In this document: positions 33,035-42,356 of the stretch, one piece after another
How positions within the stretch are numbered: position 1 is the stretch's first letter
Layout of the letters: each line of letters starts with the position of its first letter
Source of the DNA: Syntrophobacteraceae bacterium
Lineage (GTDB): Bacteria; Desulfobacterota; Syntrophobacteria; Syntrophobacterales; Syntrophobacteraceae
Assembly (NCBI GenBank): GCA_025454175.1
Contig: JALOOX010000011.1
Span: 1-64,000 of the forward strand
Direction: 5' to 3'
DNA length: 64,000 nt
Position numbers and translations under genes: made by a program
The notes under the pieces: model-generated
Told to the model about the DNA's origin: nothing
The model's input: only the letters and a program-made list of their open reading frames with translations
The model's database searches: none

Positions 33035-33637
33035 TCAGTTAACGGCTTCGGACTTGCCTCCATCCCCTTCGCCGTTCCGGTGCCCCGTATGGTGCTCCGT
33101 ACCGCCCATCATGGGGCACTTCCCCTTCATTCCGCCATGCCCCATTCTTCCGTGGTGGCCACCTCCGCCCATCATTCCGCACATGGCCTGGTGGTGATGC
33201 ATGTCGCCGAGCTTCTCCCGCATTTCCTTCCGCTGGGACACGAGCTCGCCGAGGACCGCCTCCATGGCCGCCATCTTCTGATCACCCGCGGCGTTCCGCA
33301 GGGCGGCCATCTTCACTTCGATGCGGCCGTCCATGGCCTTGATATCCTCCATGGCCTTGTCGCTCTTCTCCTTCATGGCCATGCACTTCCGCGTCATGCC
33401 GTGGCGTCCTCCCCTGTGTCCTCTATTCTGTTCTTCGCCATGGCCGCCGTCGTGGCCCTTGTGCATATCATGACCCTGCTGATGGTCATGCCCATGAGGG
33501 CGACCGTGCTCCGCGCCGCTCTCGGCCGGAACCGATCCAGCGGGCTCGGTTGCGCTCTGTTGGGCCCAGGCCATTACTGGAAAGGCAACAAGGGCAAGAA
33601 GTGTTATCGTCAAACCAATTCTTTTGATCATCTTCAT
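33035..33637 (-). CDS. His/Met/Gly-rich periplasmic protein, CpxP/Spy-like, putative metal binding
   Basis: Signal peptide (LVAFPVMAWAQQ), HGHDHQQGHDMHKGHDGGHG, MCGMMGGGGHHGRMGHGGMKGKCPMMGG. Confidence 0.7.
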   Translation of the reverse strand: MKMIKRIGLTITLLALVAFPVMAWAQQSATEPAGSVPAESGAEHGRPHGHDHQQGHDMHKGHDGGHGEEQNRGHRGGRHGMTRKCMAMKEKSDKAMEDIKAMDGRIEVKMAALRNAAGDQKMAAMEAVLGELVSQRKEMREKLGDMHHHQAMCGMMGGGGHHGRMGHGGMKGKCPMMGGTEHHTGHRNGEGDGGKSEAVN

Positions 33638-33800
33638 CTCCTCACGCTCGCGTCATGCATTAGCGGTGATTGTCCGTTGATTTCTTTACCTCGCTCCTGA
33701 AACATATAATCTCGGTGCCCCGAATTCAACACGTCTGCCTGCTTGTGGCTCGACGACATCGATCATCAGAAGAAGGGGCGGTCCGGCTCTGGAGTGACTC

Positions 33801-33934
33801 GGAGGTTGTCCGAGAACACCTCTTTGTCATTTCGAACGGAGCATAGCGAAGAGAGAAATCTCGAAAAGTCTAGGTGTTACTGCGAGCGAGATTTCTCGCT
33901 ATCGCTCGAAATGACAGTTCTCGGACCAGCCTCC
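33801..33934 (-). mobile_element. MITE-like palindromic element, copy 2
   Basis: Termini GGAGGTTGTCCGAGAAC..GTTCTCGGACCAGCCTCC; the reverse complement is near-identical by eye to 49321-49459. Confidence 0.75.
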
Positions 33935-34084
33935 TCCCCGAGGACTCGCGCAGTCGTGAAAAATTGATGGCATTGCAGGGGGAGTGTACTTTCATCAAGG
34001 CTGGATGAAATGCGGCGGGCGATGGAGGCGGCATCCACCGTCAACCATGTCAGCAAGGAGGACGATTCACTGGGCGATCTTAAT

Positions 34085-34112
34085 TTGAAACTTGAAACCT
34101 TAAACTTGAAAC
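34085..34112 (+). repeat. Heptanucleotide tandem repeat (TTGAAAC)4, degenerate
   Basis: TTGAAAC-TTGAAAC-CTTAAAC-TTGAAAC, exact 7-bp period. Confidence 0.75.
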
Positions 34113-34154
34113 CTTTCGTACCAGTTCTCAAACCGGCGTTTTGGGGAGCGAAGC

Positions 34155-34364
34155 ATGTCCAAAACTTCAGCGATAGTGCAGATCATCTTCATCGTGATGA
34201 TCCTGGTCTACAGTACCTTTCACTTCTACAAGGGGAACCTGGAGCTGGCCTTTTCGACTCTGCCGCTGCTGATGCTCTACTATGTTTTCACCATTGGACG
34301 ATCCAGGCGGGCGCCACCGTCGGATTCCGATCCGCCCGACGGTCACAACGACAAGCCCACCTGA
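34155..34364 (+). CDS. Small membrane protein (69 aa)
   Basis: Two hydrophobic segments (VQIIFIVMILVYSTF; LELAFSTLPLLMLYYVF). Confidence 0.55.
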   Translation: MSKTSAIVQIIFIVMILVYSTFHFYKGNLELAFSTLPLLMLYYVFTIGRSRRAPPSDSDPPDGHNDKPT

Positions 34365-34386
34365 AGCGCCCTCCAACGGAGAGGGC

Positions 34387-35454
34387 TCACGCCGCCTTGC
34401 GGACCGGCGCCCTTTTGACCCGGGTCCAGTCTTCGTAAAGGATGAGCAGCGGACTGGCTATGAACACTGAGGAATAGGTTCCCGTGACGATGCCGATGAG
34501 CATCGCCAGTGCGAAGTCCTGGATCACCGTGCCGCCGAAGAAGAACAGGAATACGAGCGCGAACAGCGTCGTTCCACCCGTCAGGATGGTTCGGCTCAGG
34601 GTTTGGTTGATGCTGGAGTTGATCATCTCCATGAACGGCTGCCTGCGCTCCTTCTTCAGGTTCTCCCGGATCCGGTCGAACACGACGATGGTGTCATTGA
34701 GCGAATAACCGGCGATGGTCAGGAGGGCCGCCAGGATCTCGAGGGTGAATTCCTTGTCGAGGACCACGAACACTCCCACCGTGATGAGGACGTCATGGAC
34801 GAGGGCGATGACTGCCGCCAGGGCGTAGGGCAGCTTGAGCACCCAGCACAGTCCCAGGGTGACCAGGAGGCCCCCCACGATGAGGATCAGAGCGTTCAGG
34901 CCCACGGCCTCGAGCAGGTACACCCCGAAGAGCATCACGACGACCATGATGGCAGCGGTGCCCCATTTCATCTCGAAGCGCCCCGATATGTAGATGGCAA
35001 TGAACAGCATGGCGTAGAAGATGGCGAAGAGGGCCTTCTGGCGAAGGTCCTGGCCGACCTTGGGCCCCACCATTTCGGCGCGGCGCACGGTGCCCTGGCC
35101 CTCGCCGAAGGTCTTGTTCAGGGCCTCTTGCACCTGGTCGGACAGATTGGCCATTTCCTCCGTGGAGATGTCCGTCCGGATCATGTACTCGTTGTCGGCA
35201 GCGGCCCCCACCTGCTGGATGGCGCTCTGATCCATGCCGAGATCCTTGAGGGCCGCGCGGATCTCGTCCGGGGACACAGTCTTTTTGAACTGGATTTGAA
35301 CCAGGCTGCCTCCGGCGAAATCCACTCCCAGATTGAGGCCTCCCCGCACCACCATGAGGGCCACACAGGCGACGATCAGGGCGATGGAAAGCGCGAAGGC
35401 CTTGAAGCGCATCCCCACGAAGTTGATGTTGATGTCCGGTCTGATGAGTTCCAT
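34387..35454 (-). CDS. secF: Protein translocase subunit SecF
   Basis: GLNLGVDFAGGSLVQIQF..SLNDTIVVFDRIREN. Confidence 0.96.
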   Translation of the reverse strand: MELIRPDININFVGMRFKAFALSIALIVACVALMVVRGGLNLGVDFAGGSLVQIQFKKTVSPDEIRAALKDLGMDQSAIQQVGAAADNEYMIRTDISTEEMANLSDQVQEALNKTFGEGQGTVRRAEMVGPKVGQDLRQKALFAIFYAMLFIAIYISGRFEMKWGTAAIMVVVMLFGVYLLEAVGLNALILIVGGLLVTLGLCWVLKLPYALAAVIALVHDVLITVGVFVVLDKEFTLEILAALLTIAGYSLNDTIVVFDRIRENLKKERRQPFMEMINSSINQTLSRTILTGGTTLFALVFLFFFGGTVIQDFALAMLIGIVTGTYSSVFIASPLLILYEDWTRVKRAPVRKAA

Positions 35455-35491
35455 GCTGTCGGCCTTGTTCCTTTTCGCTTCGAACCGGTTG

Positions 35492-37090
35492 TTAGATGCT
35501 GAGGGTTTTGACCCGCCCGTAGGTCAAGAGGTAATCAAAGATGACCCGGGTGGCGATGATGGCGGTGAACATACTCGCGCAGATGCCTATGGTCAGCGTG
35601 ACCGCGAAGCCCCTCACGGGCCCGGTGCCGAACTGGAAGAGCACCACGGCTGCGATGAGGGTGGTGATGTTGGAGTCCAGGATGGTCCAGGTGGCCCTCT
35701 CGAAGCCCGCATCCACGGCTGCCCGGGGAGTCTTGCCGAGACGAAGCTCCTCCCTGATCCGCTCGAAAATGAGCACATTGGCATCGACGGCCATGCCCAC
35801 GGTGAGGATGATGCCGGCGATGCCGGGCAGGGTCAGGGTCGCCTCGAAGGCCGCGAGACACGCGAGAATCAGCGGGATGTTGAGGAGCAGGGCGAAGGTG
35901 GCGATGAGGCCCGAATGTCTGTAGTAGATGATCATGAAAACGATGGTGACCAGCCCTGCAAGCATGGACGCGACGAGCCCCTGCCGGATGGAGTCACTCC
36001 CGAGGGAAGCCCCGACCGTGCGCTGCTCGAGAATCTTCACCGGAGCCGGAAGAGCGCCGGCCCGCAATACGATGGCCAGGTCCCGGGCCTCCTCCATGGT
36101 GAAGGTCCCGGTGATGCTGGCCTTTCCGCCGCTGATGCGCTCCTGGATGACCGGCGCCGAGTACACGGTTCCATCCAGAACGATGGCCAGCTGCCGCTTC
36201 ACGTTTTCGCCGCTGATGCGCTCGAACTGGCGCGCCCCCTGGGAGTCGAACTCGAGGGACACGTAAGGCTTGTTATACTGGGTATCGATTGCCACTCCAG
36301 CATTGGTGATGGATTCCCCGGTCATCAGCGTGCGGTCCCGCAACGGAATCTGCCGTTCGGAAGTCTGTCCGGTTACCGCGTCCGTATGCCTCATGGGATA
36401 CATCCTGACTCCCGCCGGAAGTCTCCCGTCCCTCAACTGCTCGCTGCCGGCCTCCTCGGCAACCAGCTTGAACTCGAGGAGCGCCGTCTTTCCAATGAGC
36501 GCCACCGCCCGTTGCGGATCCTGGACCCCGGGAAGCTGGATCAGAATCCGGTCCTCTCCCTGGGGCCGGATATCGGGCTCGGTAACGCCGAACTGATCCA
36601 CGCGGTTGCGAATGGTTTCGAGGGCCTGCTCGGCGGCCAGTTTCTTCAGGTAACTGACCTGAGCCTCGGTGAAGGTGAAATCGGCCACCGCCCCTTCCGC
36701 CGTCGTTTGGGCACCTGCCGCCCTCAAAATCGGGTAGTCCTTTTCCATCAACCGGGTGAGATCGCCTTGAGCCTCGGTGCCGGCCAGCTGAATCTGGATA
36801 TCCCAGTTCCTGACGCGCTCGACGCGGGTGAAAGGGATCCGCTGCTGTCTCAGGGAATCCTTGATATCCTCCACCATGCGCTCAGCCTGATTCTGAACGG
36901 CCTTCTCCGCCTCGACCTCGAGGATCAGATGCATTCCACCCTGAAGATCCAGCCCCAGATGAATCCTTTCCTTGGGAAGGATCTTTGCCCACCAGGCGGG
37001 CAGTTCGGAACTGATCGACGGAATCAGCCAGACGATTCCCGCGAGCACAACCCCCGCCACCAGCAAAGCACGCCACTTGAGATTCTTCAA
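35492..37090 (-). CDS. secD: Protein translocase subunit SecD
   Basis: HLGLDLQGGMHLILEV..TVGMAVDANVLIFERIREEL. Confidence 0.96.
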   Translation of the reverse strand: MKNLKWRALLVAGVVLAGIVWLIPSISSELPAWWAKILPKERIHLGLDLQGGMHLILEVEAEKAVQNQAERMVEDIKDSLRQQRIPFTRVERVRNWDIQIQLAGTEAQGDLTRLMEKDYPILRAAGAQTTAEGAVADFTFTEAQVSYLKKLAAEQALETIRNRVDQFGVTEPDIRPQGEDRILIQLPGVQDPQRAVALIGKTALLEFKLVAEEAGSEQLRDGRLPAGVRMYPMRHTDAVTGQTSERQIPLRDRTLMTGESITNAGVAIDTQYNKPYVSLEFDSQGARQFERISGENVKRQLAIVLDGTVYSAPVIQERISGGKASITGTFTMEEARDLAIVLRAGALPAPVKILEQRTVGASLGSDSIRQGLVASMLAGLVTIVFMIIYYRHSGLIATFALLLNIPLILACLAAFEATLTLPGIAGIILTVGMAVDANVLIFERIREELRLGKTPRAAVDAGFERATWTILDSNITTLIAAVVLFQFGTGPVRGFAVTLTIGICASMFTAIIATRVIFDYLLTYGRVKTLSI

Positions 37091-37156
37091 CCCAAACCCC
37101 TTGCTAGATCAAAGGCTTCATCGGATGAACACCGAGCCTCGACTCTCGCGGCTTCT

Positions 37157-37498
37157 CTATTCTTCGGGCTCACCCTTGGAGACCACGCTCACGATATAAG
37201 CCCTCTGAATTTTGACTCGAACCTTTTCGGCGATCTCCACGGTGATCACGGTATCGGTCAATCCGGTGACCTTGCCCTGGAGTCCTCCCTGGGTGAGAAC
37301 GACGTCGCCCTTCTGAAGGGACGCGAGCATGGCCTTGTGGTCTTTTTGACGCTTCTGTTGAGGCCTGATGAGGAGGAAATAGAAGATCACCATCATGATG
37401 ATCAATGGACCAAACAGGCCCAATCCACCCGCGGCACCCTGTCCAGCTCCACCTTGTCCAGCCCCACCCATGGCATACGCCACGCTCATCCAATCCAT
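37157..37498 (-). CDS. yajC: Preprotein translocase subunit YajC
   Basis: IIMMVIFYFLLIRPQQKRQKDHKAMLASLQKGDVVLTQGGLQGKV. Confidence 0.94.
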   Translation of the reverse strand: MDWMSVAYAMGGAGQGGAGQGAAGGLGLFGPLIIMMVIFYFLLIRPQQKRQKDHKAMLASLQKGDVVLTQGGLQGKVTGLTDTVITVEIAEKVRVKIQRAYIVSVVSKGEPEE

Positions 37499-37667
37499 CG
37501 TATTCCTCCCTCGGAAGCCATCAAATCCAAACCATTCCCATTGATAAAACGTGCGTTTTTCCGCACAATCCAACCCACACGGCAGGCCAAGCGACGACAT
37601 GCCCAATCAAATCAAGTCGATACTTAAACGACATTTCGGCTTGAATGTCAACGGACTATGGCGCTCC

Positions 37668-38012
37668 TCACGGATTCCGGGAGAATCCCTTGAGGGACTC
37701 GTCCAGGTCCGGACGAATGGGCAGGAAGGAAGAAAATCCGGACATGTCGAAGACTTCCTGGATGTAGTCCCGGATGGAGCAGAGGCACATCCGACCACTC
37801 GTCTTTTTGAGCTCTTTCGTCGCCTTCAAGAGGACTCTCAGACCCGCGCTGGAAATGTAATCCAATTCCTGGAAATCCAGGATGAACCGATTTTCGCCCT
37901 CGTGCACCCTGTCCAGCAGCAACCTCTCAAATTCATCCGAGGTGTTGGAATCGAGCCGGCCTTTTACCGAAAGTACCACCACGCCTTCCATCCGCTTTTC
38001 CATTACATCCAT
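37668..38012 (-). CDS. STAS-domain anti-sigma factor antagonist
   Basis: VVVLSVKGRLDSNTSDEFERLL..FILDFQELDYISSAGLRVLLKATKELK. Confidence 0.9.
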   Translation of the reverse strand: MDVMEKRMEGVVVLSVKGRLDSNTSDEFERLLLDRVHEGENRFILDFQELDYISSAGLRVLLKATKELKKTSGRMCLCSIRDYIQEVFDMSGFSSFLPIRPDLDESLKGFSRNP

Positions 38013-38179
38013 GGAGCGCTCCTTCCACGCGGGATTATCAAGCTTTTCACCAACATATAAACCGCTTGTCACTTCGTCAACAAACATGTAAAGACCAGAA
38101 GGGCTTCCAAGGCCCCCATTCAATCTCTCTCGATCAAAACGCCCCTGTTCAACCCACTTCACAACAAGGCTCCCGGCCC

Positions 38180-40687
38180 ATGATCACCAGGCGTCCACTA
38201 TTCTACTGGGTCAAGACGAGCAACTGGAAACTGCAGATTCTGCTGCTCATCCTGATTGCAATCGGCGTTGCCACGCGGGTCTTTCCCCTGGAAATGCAGA
38301 AGCGCATCGTCAATCAGGCCATCGGCCTCGGCAGGGTCAACCTGCTTTTTCTCTATTGCGGACTTTACCTGGCGGCCGTCATTCTGGCCAGCGGGATCAA
38401 GTTCGTCATCAACGTGATACAGACACATCTCGGACAGCAGACCCTGGCCCGTCTGCGCAAGGAGCTCTATGCGCACATCCTCACGCTGCCCATGGGCTTT
38501 TTCAGGAGAACCTCCTCGGGGATGGTGGTTTCATCGCTGGTGACCGAGGTGGTGTCGGCGGGGGAGATGGTCGGCCAGGCCATCGCCGTGCCGGTCAACA
38601 ACATTCTCACCCTCCTGGCCTTCACGGGATACATGTTCTACCTGAACCCGCTCCTTGCGGGGCTCAGCCTGGTGATCTACCCGCTGATCCTGTTCTCCAT
38701 TCCGGCGCTGCAGCGGCGCGCCAACATAGAAAATAAGAACCGGGTGGACGCAACCCGCACCATGAGCAGCAAGATCGGCGAGACCATCTCGGGAATCCAC
38801 GAGGTCCACGGCAACGGGAGCTATCATATCGAAAACAGACGCTTCGCCGAGATCGTGGACCTGCTCTACCGCATCCGGGTGCGCTGGAACGTTTACCGCT
38901 ATGCCATCAAGGTGTTGAACAACCTCTTCCAGAACATGGGTCCTTTCATGCTGTTCATCGTGGGCGGGTATCTGGCCATCAGCGGTCGCTTTGACCTGGG
39001 TGCGCTGGTGGCCTTCCTTTCGGCCTACGAGAAGCTCTACGACCCATGGAGGGAGCTCATGGATTATTACCAGACTTATCAGGAGGCGAGTGTGAGCTAC
39101 CGGCGTTTGATGGAATACTTCGACGATCAGCCGGAGTTTGCCCTGTCGCCGCCGGATCGCCCACCATACGAGCTGGCGGCCTCGGTTCAGGTGCGCGACC
39201 TGTCCTTCAGCGTGGCTCCGCGCGTCCACCTGCTCCAAAAGGTGAGCTTTGACCTGGAGCCCGGCGAGTCGATGGCGCTGGTGGGCTTCTCGGGAAGCGG
39301 CAAGAGCACGCTGGTGCACTGCATCGGCCAGTTGTATCGGTACACGGGGGGAAGCGTTCAGATCGGTGGTCGTGAAGTGCATGAGCTCACCAAGCAGGAT
39401 TTGGTCCGCAATGCCGGCATTGTGGCCCAGACACCCTACATCTTCGACGGAACCATCAGGGAGAACCTGCTCTATGCCTGTCAGGCCATCCACGACCCGG
39501 AGGACGAGGATGCCCGCAAAAAACTCCCCAGCCTCGATGAGATGATCGAGGTCATCCAGCAGGTCGGATTGTTCGTCGATGTCCTGCGATTCGGCCTCAA
39601 CACGGTCATCGGAGAAGAGGAAGGCCAGGAGCTGCACGAGAAGCTCATCCGGATGCGGTACGGGTTCCAGAGCGAATTCGGAGAGGTCCTGGCCGATGAC
39701 ATCGAGTTTTTCGACATCAAGAGATACATGCTCTACTCGTCCGTCGCCGCCAACCTCACCTTTGGAACGGCCCTGCGGCAGGCTTTCGACCCGGAAACCC
39801 TCTCGATCAACGAATACTTCCTATGGTTTCTGGACAAGGCGGACCTCAAGGGGCCGCTGCTGGAGCTTGGGCGTGACGCAACCCTGCAGACCATGGACAT
39901 TCTGGGCAACATCGAGCCCGATGCCCTCTTTTTCGAGCAAAGCCCCATGGAGCCCGATGAATTCGATGAATACAGGGAGCTGTCCCAGCGGCTGGTCTCG
40001 TCGGGCATCGATGAGCTGAGCAGCGCCGACAGGGCCATGCTTCTGAGACTGGCCCTGAGATTCGTGGTCGGCAGCCATATGACGGGCGAGCTTCATCCTG
40101 GGCTCCAGGATGCTCTGGTGCGGGCAAGGAAGCAGTTCAGGGATCAGGTCCAGGCGGATCACCCCGATGCGTTCAGCTTTTACCGCATGTCGGGCTACCT
40201 GCCGACGCTCTCGATCCTCGACAATATCCTCTTCGGAAGGATCAGGGCCGATCTTCCCGGCGCCCAGGAGCGCATTGCGCAAAGCCTCATGCAGTTGCTC
40301 ATCGAGGAGGACCTCCTCGAGCGGATCGTGGAGATCGGCATGGACTTCCGGGTGGGTCCCAAGGGCGACAGGCTTTCGGGAGGGCAGCGGCAGAAGCTGG
40401 CCATCGCCCGGACCTTCCTCAAGCATTCGCCGCTCCTGATCCTGGATGAAGCCACCTCGGCCCTGGACAACGCCTCCCAGAAAAGGATTCAGAGCGTGCT
40501 GGAGACCCGATGGAAGGGCAGAAGCACCATCATAGCCGTGGCCCACCGGCTGGACACCATCCGGAACTATGATAAGATCGCCGTCATGAAGGCCGGCAGG
40601 ATCGTGGAGATGGGCGCATTCGAAGAACTTCTCGAAAGGAAAGGAATCCTGTATGAGCTCGTCCACGGAGTCAAGGCAGACCTCTAA
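38180..40687 (+). CDS. ABC exporter (TMD-NBD) with large insertion between Walker A and the signature motif
   Basis: TMD; Walker A GFSGSGKST; signature LSGGQRQKLAIA; Walker B LLILDEATSALD; about 355 aa between Walker A and signature. Confidence 0.87.
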   Translation: MITRRPLFYWVKTSNWKLQILLLILIAIGVATRVFPLEMQKRIVNQAIGLGRVNLLFLYCGLYLAAVILASGIKFVINVIQTHLGQQTLARLRKELYAHILTLPMGFFRRTSSGMVVSSLVTEVVSAGEMVGQAIAVPVNNILTLLAFTGYMFYLNPLLAGLSLVIYPLILFSIPALQRRANIENKNRVDATRTMSSKIGETISGIHEVHGNGSYHIENRRFAEIVDLLYRIRVRWNVYRYAIKVLNNLFQNMGPFMLFIVGGYLAISGRFDLGALVAFLSAYEKLYDPWRELMDYYQTYQEASVSYRRLMEYFDDQPEFALSPPDRPPYELAASVQVRDLSFSVAPRVHLLQKVSFDLEPGESMALVGFSGSGKSTLVHCIGQLYRYTGGSVQIGGREVHELTKQDLVRNAGIVAQTPYIFDGTIRENLLYACQAIHDPEDEDARKKLPSLDEMIEVIQQVGLFVDVLRFGLNTVIGEEEGQELHEKLIRMRYGFQSEFGEVLADDIEFFDIKRYMLYSSVAANLTFGTALRQAFDPETLSINEYFLWFLDKADLKGPLLELGRDATLQTMDILGNIEPDALFFEQSPMEPDEFDEYRELSQRLVSSGIDELSSADRAMLLRLALRFVVGSHMTGELHPGLQDALVRARKQFRDQVQADHPDAFSFYRMSGYLPTLSILDNILFGRIRADLPGAQERIAQSLMQLLIEEDLLERIVEIGMDFRVGPKGDRLSGGQRQKLAIARTFLKHSPLLILDEATSALDNASQKRIQSVLETRWKGRSTIIAVAHRLDTIRNYDKIAVMKAGRIVEMGAFEELLERKGILYELVHGVKADL

Positions 40688-41171
40688 GGAATTCAACGAG
40701 AATCTGCAGCTTCTCATGCATCTTCCCATGCTTTCCGGCCTGCCCATGGAGCCGCTCAAGCTGCTGGCCTATCTGTGCCGCCGCCAGGTCTTCAGGCCCG
40801 GCGAGATCATCTTCCACCAGGAAGACCTCGACCCCAACGCCTACCTCATCATCTCGGGCAGAGCGCAACTGATGCTGGAGCATCCCCAGGAGCTGGAGCT
40901 CATCGAAATCGGCGAGCGGCAGCTTGTCGGGGGGCTCTCCCTGTTCTGCGAAATGAAGAGGATCTACACCCTGAAGGCTCAAACCGAGGTGGTGACCCTC
41001 ACCCTGTCCCGCGAGAAATTCCAGAAGACCCTGGAGCAGTATCCCGACATAGGCCCCCGAATCTTCGAGGCAACGGCGAGATCCGTCATCCAGTGGGAGA
41101 CTCACTTCGTGAGGGAGCACCTCTCCAGGTGCACCGAATGTCGAAATCGCATGGGAATTCCCCCCACATAG
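40653..41171 (+). CDS. Cyclic-nucleotide-binding-domain protein
   Basis: CRRQVFRPGEIIFHQEDLDPNAYLIISGRAQLML..LVGGLSLFCEMKRIYTLKAQTEVVTLTLSREKF. Confidence 0.82.
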   Translation: MSSSTESRQTSKEFNENLQLLMHLPMLSGLPMEPLKLLAYLCRRQVFRPGEIIFHQEDLDPNAYLIISGRAQLMLEHPQELELIEIGERQLVGGLSLFCEMKRIYTLKAQTEVVTLTLSREKFQKTLEQYPDIGPRIFEATARSVIQWETHFVREHLSRCTECRNRMGIPPT

Positions 41172-41175
41172 GGTC

Positions 41176-41589
41176 TTGAGAGCCATGACCAGTCTCCGAA
41201 TGCCTGCCAAGCCGGAAAACCTCCACCAGCTCCAGGCCTGTGTCATGGACACGGTCGGGCAAATGGGCGCTTCATCCAAGGGGTTGTTCAGGATCGAGTT
41301 TGCGCTGGAGGAAATCCTGAGTAATGTCAACAAGTATGCCTATGCCGACGGAGAAGGGGACGTCGAGGTCGAGTGCCGCATCGAACCGAAGGGTGTGCTC
41401 AGGATCAGCATTCGAGACTGGGGCGCTCCATTCGATCCCACCGCGTGCCCGACCCCGGATATCTGTCAGGATGCCTGTGAGAGGCCCCTTGGCGGAATGG
41501 GCGTTTTTCTGACCCGACAGTTGGCGGGGGAGCTGATCTACGAGCGACTCCCCGATGGAAACAGGCTGACGATCCTTTTTCAAATCTGA
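41176..41589 (+). CDS. RsbW-like serine-kinase-type ATPase
   Basis: GLFRIEFALEEILSNVNKYAY..LRISIRDWGAPFDP..GGMGVFLTRQL (HATPase N/G boxes). Confidence 0.88.
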   Translation: MRAMTSLRMPAKPENLHQLQACVMDTVGQMGASSKGLFRIEFALEEILSNVNKYAYADGEGDVEVECRIEPKGVLRISIRDWGAPFDPTACPTPDICQDACERPLGGMGVFLTRQLAGELIYERLPDGNRLTILFQI

Positions 41590-41603
41590 AGAAGGGCTTC
41601 CCT

Positions 41604-42230
41604 TCATTGAGGAAGGAACCACTCGATGTCGATCTTCTCAGGCATGAGCGCGGGGTGGGTCTCGGCTTTCTGCTCCTGTCGTTTCTCCCTGTAGCACGCG
41701 GTCTCTTCGTCGATGAAGCTGCTGTTGGTCAGACGAATGGAGTTGCCCGGAGTGAACGAGTCGTCATCGCCGACATAGTGCTGCAAAATGATGCTCACTC
41801 GTTTGCCTTCCGAGTCTCTGAGGGACCATTTCCAGATTCTGAGGGTCCCGAAGGGGTTTCCGCGCCACTCCGTGGGTTTGCCGTAGCGCTTGGTGATGGC
41901 GGAATGGAGCTTGTTGTAGAAGGCCTGGCTGTCGTCTTCGTAGGTGAGCTTGACGCGGACGACTCTGCCCTTGCGAGCACAGTTGCCATAGACAACGTAG
42001 CCGCTCTGGTAGCCGCGCGCCGGTCGGAGGGGGGCACGCATCAGGTACTGGCTTCCCCAAAGCGGGACCGCCGAGCCCAGGTCCACCATGTCCTTGATCT
42101 CCTCGATCTGGCTGCCCAGCCGAACACCCACAATGGATTGAGGAGCGGCGGCCTGGGCCTGTGAGACACAAAGCGCCAGGCCGACGAGAATCCCGCAGAA
42201 AACGGATGGCACTGCTCGACTCATATTCAA
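41604..42230 (-). CDS. Secreted hypothetical protein
   Basis: Signal peptide VFCGILVGLALCVSQAQAA; family not recognised. Confidence 0.65.
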   Translation of the reverse strand: MNMSRAVPSVFCGILVGLALCVSQAQAAAPQSIVGVRLGSQIEEIKDMVDLGSAVPLWGSQYLMRAPLRPARGYQSGYVVYGNCARKGRVVRVKLTYEDDSQAFYNKLHSAITKRYGKPTEWRGNPFGTLRIWKWSLRDSEGKRVSIILQHYVGDDDSFTPGNSIRLTNSSFIDEETACYREKRQEQKAETHPALMPEKIDIEWFLPQ

Positions 42231-42356
42231 CCTCCCCCAGAAACAGGTTTGAGATTCACGTCCAAGCCACGGGATCGGGGCCAGCCGGCAGATTGTGGAT
42301 TTGACCGCGTGCCTGGCTCAACAATGCTCAAAGCCCTTCCCCGATGATGATCACCC

